Shown here: one piece after another, positions 47,467 to 57,048 of the stretch
Layout: each line of letters starts with the position of its first letter
How positions within the stretch are numbered: position 1 is the stretch's first letter
Origin: Chiua virens
Lineage: Eukaryota; Basidiomycota; Agaricomycetes; Boletales; Boletaceae
DNA length: 64,000 nt
Assembly: GCA_019787685.1 (NCBI GenBank)
Contig: JAHNUO010000010.1
Location: forward strand, 1,550,001-1,614,000
Reading direction: 5' to 3'
Translations under genes and position numbers: made by a program
Notes under the pieces: generated by a model
Databases searched by the model: none
Told to the model about the DNA's origin: nothing
Seen by the model: the letters and a program-made list of their open reading frames with translations, nothing else

Positions 47467-48450
47467 AAAACCCGTGATGGGTTCAGGGGCGTTGGAGTTG
47501 ACTTTGTTGACGCTCATAGAGTCGTCATCATCGTCCTCTATCTCCTGTAAAGCAGGGATAGGTTCGGGTTTGGGTTCGGCCTTCCGGACCTTCTTGTTAG
47601 GTGCGGGGGCGGAACGAGTGGAGTCGGTCATGAAGACCAGGCAAGAGGAGGTGCGGTGGCCAGGTTGGCGGCACCGGAAGCAGAGGTTCTTGTCGATGCA
47701 TCGCTTTCGCTCGGCATCGGTCATCTTGTTTACGCGGATAGAGTCCACGTCCATGGCGTCGGGGTCTCGTTCCTTTTTACGGGAGGGAGCGGGGGAGTCG
47801 TGGAAGACGACAGCGGCGGCGGGCTTCTTGTTGCGACGAGCGATCTCGTCTGCGCGCTCCCACTGCGTCTTGAAATGAATGGCTTGGGTGTACCATCTGT
47901 CGATAGTCGTGGGTATGGTGTCCATTCCCTGGATCCTGCGCATGAGCGAAGGGGGAAGGCCGGCGGCGAAGAAGTTGATCAGAACAGAATCCGATCCGGT
48001 GAGGGTGGCGGTGGCAACTTTGTTGCGGAACGAGGAGATATAGGAGGGTACATCCTCGTTGCGGGTTACCCGAGTGGTGGAGAGCCAGGCGATAGCGTCG
48101 CCCTTAGTGTCGTGGTGTTCGAAGTCCTTTCGGAACTCCGTCTGCCAGTCGGTCCAACTCCCGAAGGAGCGGAGGGGAATAGCCTTGGCGCGGAATGTAT
48201 CGGCCCAAGTTTTTGCGGATCCTTCCGTCATAAACGAAAGGGCGAAGGCGACACGTTTGTTATCGGTGTCATAGATGGGGTCATTGATGAAGAGATATGT
48301 TGCTACGTCGTTGAGCCAGGGTACGGCGCGGTCATAGGACCTGTCGAAGGTGGAGGGTTTTCCGAGGCGAAGCTCGACTGCCTTGCTAGTCATGTTGCTA
48401 GACGAGGTGGTAGGCGTAGGGTTCGGGGTTGGTGTCGAAGGGAGAACCAC
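47464..48450 (-). CDS. gag: Gypsy gag
   Basis: 328 codons, intact. The central region (FRKDFEHHDTKGDAIAWLST) matches retrotransposon gag capsid; a C-terminal CCHC knuckle CFRCRQPGHRTSSC binds nucleic acid. Ends TAA at 47464-47466. The pol frame overlaps the end of gag in the -1 register, so Gag-Pol must arise by frameshifting. Confidence 0.93.
   Translation of the reverse strand: MVLPSTPTPNPTPTTSSSNMTSKAVELRLGKPSTFDRSYDRAVPWLNDVATYLFINDPIYDTDNKRVAFALSFMTEGSAKTWADTFRAKAIPLRSFGSWTDWQTEFRKDFEHHDTKGDAIAWLSTTRVTRNEDVPSYISSFRNKVATATLTGSDSVLINFFAAGLPPSLMRRIQGMDTIPTTIDRWYTQAIHFKTQWERADEIARRNKKPAAAVVFHDSPAPSRKKERDPDAMDVDSIRVNKMTDAERKRCIDKNLCFRCRQPGHRTSSCLVFMTDSTRSAPAPNKKVRKAEPKPEPIPALQEIEDDDDDSMSVNKVNSNAPEPITGF
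47467..47473 (-). promoter_or_regulatory. putative -1 ribosomal frameshift heptamer
   Basis: The sense strand reads ACG GGT TTT TAA. GGGTTTT fits X XXY YYZ in the gag frame immediately before the stop. A -1 slip gives TTA AGA CGG, which is the open pol frame. No downstream pseudoknot was folded. Confidence 0.65.
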
Positions 48451-48787
48451 AGAGGGGTTCGGGTTGCGGAGCGAGGAGGGTCCGGGGTTGATCCTTCGTG
48501 GGGTCGTAGGGGACGCGAAGGAGGCGAGACTCGGTATGTCGAGTGAGGTGGTAAGACGTTCAGCTAGTTGCTGGGTTTCGTCTTCAGAGTCGAAGTGTTC
48601 GACGTTGATGTCGAAGTCGTTCTCCTGGGGTTCAGAAGAAGGCGAAGTGGGTTCAGGGTTATCGTCGGATAGATTGGACGATGGGGTGTTAGACGTCCGA
48701 AGACTCCAACGAGGGGTAAGGGTCGGATGAGTGGGGTGTCGTCCAGCAATGGTGGGCAGCTACTGCGTGGCGGCAGGCTGGGAAAGA

Positions 48788-48799
48788 TAGTCTTGATCT
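48788..48799 (-). other. primer-binding site, apparent self-primer type
   Basis: Two bases inside the 5' LTR the sense strand reads AGATCAAGACTA, not the TGG start expected for tRNA priming. It is the exact complement of TAGTCTTGATCT inside the LTR at the predicted RNA start. Confidence 0.7.
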
Positions 48800-48801
48800 T
48801 A

Positions 48802-49561
48802 TGTTACGGTAGTCCCGGGTAGGGCCTAGCGTAGACGCAAAAGCACAAGTACCAAGCGGCTGCGATAACTCAAACAACCACCACTTGATACGTGGCGCGC
48901 TGTAGAGTTCGAAGAGGAGTACTGGTCAGCGTATTGCTACCAGTGAGACGAGTTAGAACTTAGGACATTGCCTAAGAGCGTCCTGTTGGGAATCTATACC
49001 CGAAGGACCTAGACTGCCCCTTGTGATCGGGGTGGATCGAGATGCTGGACGTTGGTCGCAGCAACGAGGAGTGGCCTTGAGAGAGGGCCCAAAGAGGAGC
49101 AGTGATACTAGCTTAGATTGCGTAGATCAAGACTAAGGTACAGGAGTATCACTGCGCGGTATTTATACTACGAGACTGGTACACGGACCAGCAGCCAAAG
49201 GGGGTGGTCAGGAAGAGTGGAACTGACTAAGGACCAAAGGAGTCATGCGGGGCGGAAGCACCGGGTCGACGAGAGAAGGAAACGGTAAATATGGAAGCTG
49301 TCCAAATGACAGCGGAAATGAAAGTGATCCATACCGGATCAGGAAGTAGAAGGTCGGAAGCGACGACGGATCCCCGGGTTGAGCCGGAGTGCGTGATCGG
49401 AGTATCCGGATAAGAAGAGAGAAAGGCGGGGCAAAGGGTTAAGCCCTTGCTGAGTAATCCGGGGCAAGGGTAAGCCTTGCGGATTGAATCGTAGGAGATA
49501 CCTGTAGTATCGAGCGTAGAGAAAGTAGCAAGAAAAGCGAAAGAAAAGATAAATCGTAACA
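48802..49561 (-). repeat. LTR, 5' LTR in element orientation
   Basis: 760 bp, TGTTACG...CGTAACA, differing from 41719-42478 at nine positions. It carries the promoter for the element. Confidence 0.97.
49124..49167 (-). promoter_or_regulatory. LTR core promoter and predicted RNA start
   Basis: TATAAATA at 49160-49167 (minus) is followed after 24 nt by TAGTCTTGATCT (49124-49135), so transcription would start at about 49135. The same spacing occurs in the solo LTR at 50581-50624. Confidence 0.65.
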
Positions 49562-49566
49562 GAAAC
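49562..49566. repeat. target-site duplication (right)
   Basis: GAAAC, pairs with 41714-41718. Confidence 0.95.
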
Positions 49567-50229
49567 CAACCCGGAGGAAGAAAGGCCAATCAAAAGTCGC
49601 AAAACATCCCAGGTGTGTTATCTCTGACTTGGAGTCGCTTAGATATCGTGTGTACTGATCGGACCTCTCGGACAGGACATCAAATGAAGAGGACGACTCT
49701 GGGTCCAAGGAGCCCGCACAAGCTCCACCAAAGGAGAAACCGACCTGGAGGAAGAAAGGCCAATCAAAAGCTGCAAAACACCCCAGGTGTGTCGTCTCTG
49801 GATATCATGTGTGTATGCTGACTCGGATTGGACCTTTTTGATACTAGGACATCAAATGAGTCCGATGGCAATCCATCTGACAGTGGCAATGATAACGACG
49901 ATCTGAGTCTCGCATCGGATCTTGATTGTGCGTCATTTGTTAATGTTGGACGCACCATGCTACGCTGTCTCGACATGTTTGCAGACATGCGGAAGGTAGT
50001 CAAAGTTGTTCTTTATGTGAAGGAAGAGGAGGACGCGATTCGTCATGCTGACTCAGAGGGAGAAGAAGTCGACGATGATAGGCGAGAGCGTCAAGAATAC
50101 CTTGCACAGCTGTAAGTCCAGGTCGGTCCAAAACTTGAGACTAACTCACAGATTCATTGTAGTGGTGAGAAGACCATCACTCAATACAAGCGGGCATATC
50201 AAATGGCCTTACACGTTGCTCCCCAAATG

Positions 50230-50951
50230 TGTTACGATTTGCTTCTTTTCTTTGTTTCACTTGTACTGCTTTGCTTCACTCGATACCTAGGTATCTTCGT
50301 ACGCTCATCCGTACGCGTTCATCCTTACGTAATTCCATCGGCCTTACCCGATGCTTACTCTTTTCTTTCTCGTCATCATCCGATGGCATTGCACTTACTC
50401 ATTCACGTTCTCGTCATCATCCGATGGCTTCGCATTTGTCATTTCATCTTCGTCATCGTCCGCTGCCATCGCATCGTACGATTTCTCCTTTTGATTACTG
50501 TGCACTCCTTTTGGCCCTTTGGCCCTTCCGCTCTTCTGGCCTCCTCCTTTTAGTTACTTGGTCCGTGCGCAGTCCAGTAGTATAAATACCTCGCAGCGAT
50601 ACTCATGTACACTAGTCTTGATCTCCGCAATACTAGCTGAGTATCTTTGCTCCACTCGCCACAGCGCCTGTGACCACTCGACCGGACTACTCTTAGTCCC
50701 ATTATCCACTTGGACTCTTCGTAGTCAACCCTCGACCCTCGACCGTCCCTCGGGTATAGATTCCCAACTGGACAACTCTCAGCAACGCCTGAGTTTTCAC
50801 TCATCTCTCTGGTAGCATTCAGCTGACCAGAAACCCTCGTTCAACTCTTCAGCGCACCACGTATCAAGTGGTGGTTGTTTGAGTTATCGCAGCCACTTGG
50901 TACTTGGCGCTTTTGCGGCTACGCTAGATCCTACCCGGAGCTACCGTAACA
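50230..50951 (+). mobile_element. solo LTR of a related Gypsy family
   Basis: Starts TGTTACGATTTGC and ends ACCGTAACA, both alike to the full element's LTR in sense orientation, with 5-bp duplications AAATG at 50225-50229 and 50952-50956. Internal sequence is clearly diverged, but TATAAATA (50581-50588) and TAGTCTTGATCT (50613-50624) are kept at identical spacing. It splits an exon of the DUF6698-like gene. Confidence 0.92.
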
Positions 50952-52105
50952 AAATGTGTATGCTTCTGAGTAACAGTTCTCGATACCAAGACCTCCAGAA
51001 GGTACTCAAGCTGGTAAGTATACATGCATATATGCGCATATAGTTGGTCAGAATGATTACTCAAATGGATACTATTAGATCAACAAGACAATGAAGACCC
51101 TTCGTGCAAACGATACTGCTCGATTGAGGGACAAGATAGCTGGTTACCTTCCACGAGACCCCGCAAAGGATGCAGTTATCCCACCAATTTACGCTTCTTC
51201 AAAGTCACGCTCTCAGATGGGACTCAACCATCCATTACTTGCACGAATGTTGTGTCCAATTCTCTCACTCAAGGATTTCCTTGCAGAGCCAGAACGGTAT
51301 GTATTGCTTTCGTTCCCATGGATGCGACATTACTAAGACACAAGTGAATTTCAGTACTCGCCAGCGGCTCGAGAGTGGTGATATCGAGATGTGTGGCGAC
51401 GAATACCCATCGTTTTTATGGGCCAATAATGGAGATCATTTTGATGTGGCAAATATTCACGATGGGTTGTTTGGTGGATTCTTTTTGGAACAAGTAACTC
51501 ACTGCATGGTCAATAAGCTGCGTAATTGACTAACTAGTACGGACAGGTGATGCGACATATCTTCACTGGACCTTCAACATGGTCAGGAGATGAGGCTCGG
51601 GGCTTCCGTGCAAGCAATGCGGAGCTTCTTGATATTCAACGAGTCGTAGCTGGTAATATTGCATATGCTTGTGTCCAGGTAAGTTTGTGAAATTTCTCTT
51701 TCACTGCTGATCAAGCCTGACTGACATTGCTGCTATTTCATGACAGGCTCATTTTGGTATCAGCTCAAGACAACGTTGGGGGGAATCTGATGGGAACTTC
51801 AACTACTGTGACTTCTACTATTCTATAATCGAGGATATAGAGGAGGCTGTGGACGATGAGTGGCGGGAAGAGCTCTTTGAATATTACAACAAGTGAGTTC
51901 GGAATCTCCGAGTCGTCATCTCTACAATCTTCAATTATTCTCAGGCTTCTTTTCAACGACGTCAAGGGCCGCAGCATCGGCGCAAGCCATCCGTCCAACC
52001 GATCCTCAAGCTCGCTACGTGCAAAGATGCATGCTCAGGCGACTGCACATGTAGCCAGACCAGCCAGGTCTCAGGAAGCTGCAAATCCTGCTGTGGGTCC
52101 AAGTC

Positions 52106-52500
52106 GTCCTCGACATGACCCACCTGCCATGGCCACGGCCCGGGAGTTGACTTCATGTGGGGAGCAGGTTATGGCGTCACGACCATCTCAAATGACCCCC
52201 CCAGCAAATTCACCTTGCACTGCCAGTCACAGTGCCAGTCGTCCTCGACATGACCCACCTGCCATGGCCGCAACCCGGGAGTCGACTTCACATGGGGAGC
52301 AGGCTATGGCGTCACGACCATCTCAAACGACCCCCCCAGCAAATTCACCTCGCACTGCCAGTGCCAGTCGTCCTCGACATGACCCACCTGCCATGGCCGC
52401 AACCCGGGAGTCGACTTCACATGAGCAGGCCATGGCATCGCAGGTGCCTGGGCCTCCGAGTCAAATGACACCACCAGCAAATTCAGCTCCAAGTCGCCGG
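52106..52500 (+). repeat. about three in-frame 120-bp coding repeats
   Basis: Copies of SRPRHDPPAM...TSHGEQAMASRPSQ...TPPANS in the last exon of the DUF6698-like gene. The repeats keep the frame. The peptide looks disordered. Confidence 0.85.
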
Positions 52501-53541
52501 CCACCTTGTCTGAGGGGACCGAGCCAGGAAGGTACTCAACCCATATCAAGGAACGATGCCTCAACTTCTGTCTCTGAAAACCGTCGCCGGGCCAATTTTC
52601 ACTGGGTTCTATCTCACCAATCCTCACACCTGACGAGTCCTCCAGATTCACATGCTGAGGAACAGGACGCTGATGATCATCTCGCTATGGATAAAGAGAA
52701 TGTGCCTGTTAAAAAGACCACCAAGGCAAAGGGGAAGACCAAGGCCATCGAGTCTCAGACCATCCGCCGAGATAGGAAGAAGAGCAGGTACTAGTAGCTC
52801 AGTCTTCACAGGTACTAGTACGGTATAAACTGTTTAACTTTCGTGGACAGTCCTACTTACCTGGACTCAGTGTTTTAGTGTCGTTTTCTGCAGTTTCACC
52901 ACCACTTTCCCGGTCCTCAAAACTCATAGTTCAACTTCTGGTTCTCATCACAGTGCTCAGTTACAGGCTACGACGGATGTGCTTTTTTCTTAGTTTCTTG
53001 CTTGGGCGCTCTTGTTCTTGGACCTCAAAGCTTCCCAATTCGGATTCTCATTTGCACTTGCCTCATCGTGGACTCCACACTCAGTCTTGCTCGCTTTTTT
53101 GCTCAGTTTTTTGCTCAGTCTTATTCTCATTCAGCCTTCCTTCGTCACGACACTATAGAACACTCCAAGCCAGCCGCTCTTCACCGTTTTTCAAGATAGG
53201 ACTCTGATTCCAGTATATTACATCCGGGTCCAGTATTCGTGCATACCTTCTATTCCTAGAGATTACCAACTCATGTAATATCATGGTCGCAAATAACACA
53301 TATTTAATAGAAGAGATGATCAGGTTCGAAATGGATGACAATTGAATGTTATTATATGTCATGAACTGCTCTTAGAGGCCACATTACTCGATAATATTTT
53401 TTTAGCTTATCATCTTTTGAGATATCTAGCATTGCATTACATCGACGACGACTTGATATACATGGATGGATGAGATGACACTAATGACACACGACAATAT
53501 TGCATTCTTTTGATAGATCATTTTTTACCAAATTTTGTGAT

Positions 53542-53574
53542 GTGGACGATGCGACAATGTGTCGCATCGTCCAC
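53542..53574. repeat. perfect hairpin, 15-bp stem, 3-nt loop
   Basis: GTGGACGATGCGACA, ATG, then the exact reverse complement TGTCGCATCGTCCAC. Confidence 0.9.
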
Positions 53575-54341
53575 GTGTCGTGTTTGAACTTTGCTCGTTC
53601 CCTCCTCTTTCTCCCCTGCCCACACCCACCTGGGGCTACCTACCACATACCCACGCACCTCATTGCATGTGCACTCGCCATGTGTCCCCACTCGTGATGA
53701 ATGACAACAGCAACAAGACAGCGAGCGCGTGTACACACGCACACAACAAGCCTGCGTGTGCATGTGTGCTTGCTCATCTGGCCGTGCACTGTATCCGTTA
53801 AGCCACAGCCCAGGCCTAAGCCGCGGCTTTCAGGCTGGGCCAGGCCATGGCATCACTCCCATTGGTCCTGGTCCTTCAGTGAACCCCTTCGCGGCATCAC
53901 CAAGTACCAGTCCATTTCTCTCGTGTGGCCAGCGATATCCTTCCCCGCTCAAGCCGGTATTGCCCCCTCCTCCCAACCTCTGCATCCTACATGACTCCCC
54001 CCCACTCCCCCCGATACCCCCTCCCTATTCACCTTCGCCATCTTCAGCCTCTTCTGCATCACCCCTGACGCCTCTGGGTATTGAGGACCACACCGCCAGG
54101 ATCGTGTCTGCATCGTCGTTGCCCAGTCTCACCAAAGCTGAGGCCATTCCCATCATCCGCTCAAAAACCAAGATGTTCACTTTCGCATCACCAGCCACTT
54201 GGTAAATCCATATTGTCAAATTCCATTGCAATTTTCCTATCTAGTACATACTTTTGTAATAGTTAGTATTTTACATGCTTTTCATGCTTTTCATGCTTTT
54301 CATACTTCTCACATTTTAACTTCGTTATGTCAGTTTAATCG

Positions 54342-54356
54342 GAGAAATTTACATGC
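54342..54356 (+). repeat. left member of an inverted repeat flanking the HSP70/XPG/recombinase segment
   Basis: GAGAAATTTACATGC, reverse-complemented at 62992-63006; similarity extends over about 25 bases with mismatches. Confidence 0.4.
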
Positions 54357-55969
54357 AGTGCGGTGGCACAGCTTGTAAACGGGTAAAAAGAATCCCTGTT
54401 GGGGAACCCCGGATCGTGTCTTGGCGTTGGCCGTGCTGACTCAGCGTCTCGGGACGGCAACGACAGAGCGCGTCGAGCGCGTCCTGGGGGGAGGGAGGAG
54501 GGGATTCGCGACGGTCGACGCGGTCGCATCGTGCAGCGTTTAAGGCGAGTCGTCGTCCGGTCAGCTTCTGGCTCTTGAAGCCCTCCCGAAGGCCTCGATT
54601 TGCGCAGGTCTTGGTACTAGTACAGTAGTAGGCTGAATGATGATCGGAATGATGACCCGGAATCAACGATGGCATGCGGGTGAAGACACACCAAGATGCA
54701 CCAGTGAAATCTCGCTGTCGTGCTGAGCATGCTGACGGGAGGGGGCTGGGCTAGCTCGAAGATGTCCGGTTGGGTGTGTTCTTGAAGTCTCTCGAAGACC
54801 TCGATCCGTCAATGCTGGTCTTTCTCTTGGCCAAATTTTAAAAAAGAAAGCATGAGTGGTCCATGATACATGTAACAGGCTCACATACCATACACGCGAC
54901 ACCCAACCGCATGTAAAGATGCGATGGGAATGACTGATGTTAGTGTCATGGGCGAGGACGTGCTGGTCACGATGAAGCTTGCCGTTCATGCTGGGCGCGT
55001 CGAACGCATCTGGAAGGCTCTGGGCTTGATGGTCGACGCAGTGGAATTGTGTTGTGGGTGACCTCGGGCTTGGGAGAGTTGTACTGAGTGTGTTGCGCGC
55101 GTCTTGACTCTTGGGGGCTCAATGGTCAGCGCAACCATCGGATCGCCGTCGTAGATCCTTCGACTTGAACATATCCGGCTGGGTGAGGCTGTGGACTGAG
55201 GGAGAACGCGTGCACTTGGTTTGGTCGCTATGTCCGTGCTCTAGGTGCCTTGCATGCTCGTTTTTGCAGGAACGAACATGGTGGACGGCCGCTGGGAGGT
55301 AAATCATTTCAACACGGATGAGTATTGTCCAGAAAATTGTGAGTACTCGAGAACCGACTCACCTGAGTTGCCCCAGGTCAAGACTTGCGTCAACCTGTCC
55401 AGCTGAGCTTGCATGTGAAACGCTCTGTGGCTGGGAGTGTGTCCTAGGGAGCGGCCTGGTCAGAAAGGCTGTGAGAAACACGTCCAGGTGACGCTTGAGC
55501 AGAGTTGAAGCGTGATAAACAAGCAACGACGAATTTTTTTTACAATTTTTACAATTTTTTTATGTACAGCTTGTAAATTTTTCGGGATGCTACACTTATC
55601 TCACTTTACTCTGCCAAATCGCCACTTATCTCACTTTACACCTTTCCTCCCCATCTCACCATCACGGCAACAGCACCTCGCGAAAACTGCCTTCTTTTCA
55701 TTCCCGCGAGTTCAATCTATACATGGACCATATGTTTGTACGTTTTTCTTATTTTTCTTGCCCACTCTGAACTCCCGTTGTTGCCAGTGCCCTCGTCACT
55801 GCTGCGACCAACTGTCATCTTGAATGGTTGCCTAATTAGGACATGGTTAGGTAAGCACGCAGCGCGCTCTGCTCCACTCCAGAGGCCGCACACCTTCGGA
55901 ACGCACCTCCACCAGGACAAAGGACTCACTACAGTATGTTTTCTTGCTTCGTTTGTTTCCTACCTTCAC

Positions 55970-56940
55970 TAAAAATTTATCAAGGATCAGAGACCCCACC
56001 GAGAGTGCTTTCAAGCACTCGCCTTTGGATGTTGTCGACAAAGGCAGGAAACCTGCCATTCAAATCAGCTACAAGGGCAAGACGACACATGAATTTGCGA
56101 GGTTGTTCTATGCTCATCATTGGTTGCAGGAAGCTTACCGTATCTTCTACAGACCACTGAGGAAATCAGCACCATGGTTCTGACGAAGGTGAAGGAGACC
56201 GCAGAGGCATACCTCGGTGAGAAGGTTAGTACTACCCATAATGTCGAACCTGCCTACGGTCTCAACGAGAAAGGCAGTGAATCTCAGATCATTGCCTATG
56301 ATCTCGTTGTGGTACTTTCAATGTGTTACTCTCCTGCAGTATCCCTCAGATTGAGGTTGCATTCGAGATTGATGCCAACGGCATCATGAAAGTGGGTGCT
56401 GCTGCCGAGAAGGGAATGTAAGTGATCCCCACTACTCAGTCGAAAGATGGATGATCAGGGTTGACATGTGACCCCCAGTGGTAAATCCAAGTTGATCACT
56501 ATCACGAACGAGAGGGGACGTCTTTCCAAGGAAGACATTGAGTGGATGGTTCAGGAGGCTGAGGAACCCGCATCGGAAGACGAGGCAGATCAAAACTCTC
56601 AACCAGTTGTCTTCGTTTGTCTTCAGCATCAAATCGCAACCAGCTGACCGGACTTGGCTCGGTGGCAGGTTGGATGACAATGACAAGAAGACCTTACTTT
56701 CTATCATCACGAAGGCAACTGAGTGAATTGACGAAAACGGCCAATCTGTGAGCACAGACGACTTGGAGGAGAAGTTGGCTGAGATTCAGGGACAGGCTGG
56801 GCCCAAATCACTCCGATTTGACTTGCTGACAAGTCCGGGCCTGGTGACGAGCCCAAGGACATTGACAAGACACTGTTTCCCACGACTGAGGAGGTGAGCG
56901 GGTGGGTTGACGAGAAGAATGTTGATGTGTGGCCATGACA
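55970..56940 (+). pseudogene. ER-type HSP70 (BiP/Kar2-like) pseudogene
   Basis: In order: [110 protein letters not shown] and EDLEEKLAEIQGQAG, matching the ATPase and substrate-binding domains of fungal BiP. Large parts are missing (most of the ATPase domain between YDL and the substrate domain). Stops and shifts separate the pieces. One intron (about 56418-56478, GTAAGT...CCCCAG) is still present, so it came from a DNA copy rather than a processed mRNA. The N-terminal region upstream of 55970 is unreadable. Confidence 0.85.
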
Positions 56941-57048
56941 AGGCCCATCCTTGATGGTCAGTGTTCTCCCCGTTCTTTCATTTTCAAATAGGCATCTTGA
57001 CGGATGTCATTCTCAGGGGCCCCCTAACTGCACTCAACCTCATACAAC

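Larger units (their letters stand above)
41719..49561 (-). mobile_element. Ty3/Gypsy chromovirus-type LTR retrotransposon, full length
   Basis: 7,843 bp bounded by two 760-bp LTRs, flanked by the 5-bp target duplication GAAAC (41714-41718 and 49562-49566). Internal order on the minus strand is gag, protease, reverse transcriptase, RNase H, integrase, chromodomain, then a C-terminal zinc-knuckle extension. LTRs are 751/760 identical by hand alignment. One in-frame TGA in the RT domain makes this copy non-autonomous. It sits in exon 1 of the DUF6698-like gene. Confidence 0.97.
41631..52794 (+). pseudogene. DUF6698-like gene, disrupted by a Gypsy element and a solo LTR
   Basis: Exon 1 starts with MRTRPNFYMLTSEEDSEDEE at 41631, is cut by the Gypsy insertion (41719-49561), and resumes at 49562. 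A second exon (49677 on) repeats the motif EPAQAPPKEKPTWRKKGQSK, so an exon was tandemly duplicated before the insertion. Further exons read NVGRTMLRCLDMFADMRKVV, KRAYQMALHVAPQM (cut by the solo LTR 50230-50951), KTMKTLRANDTARLRDKIAG, FLWANNGDHFDVANIHDGLF, VMRHIFTGPSTWSGDEARGF and SSRQRWGESDGNFNYCDFYY. The HIFTGPS and AHFGISS...W blocks resemble DUF6698, a family of unknown function common near agaricomycete transposons. A last exon of about 300 codons is low-complexity with internal repeats. Two insertions inside exons make expression of a full protein unlikely. Confidence 0.7.
52795..55969. other. spacer with hairpin and GC-rich stretches
   Basis: No supported gene. A proline/serine-rich frame at 53729-54205 lacks known motifs. 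AT-rich 53180-53540 and T-rich 55530-55580 border the region. Confidence 0.35.

Noticed and set aside
42582..48546. Many plus-strand open frames (up to about 296 codons) across the Gypsy element
   Set aside because: They mirror the GC-rich gag-pol coding strand; no domains, and the minus strand explains the region.
53729..54205. Pro/Ser-rich 158-codon frame as a gene
   Set aside because: No start context, splice support or motif; composition typical of GC-rich spacer.
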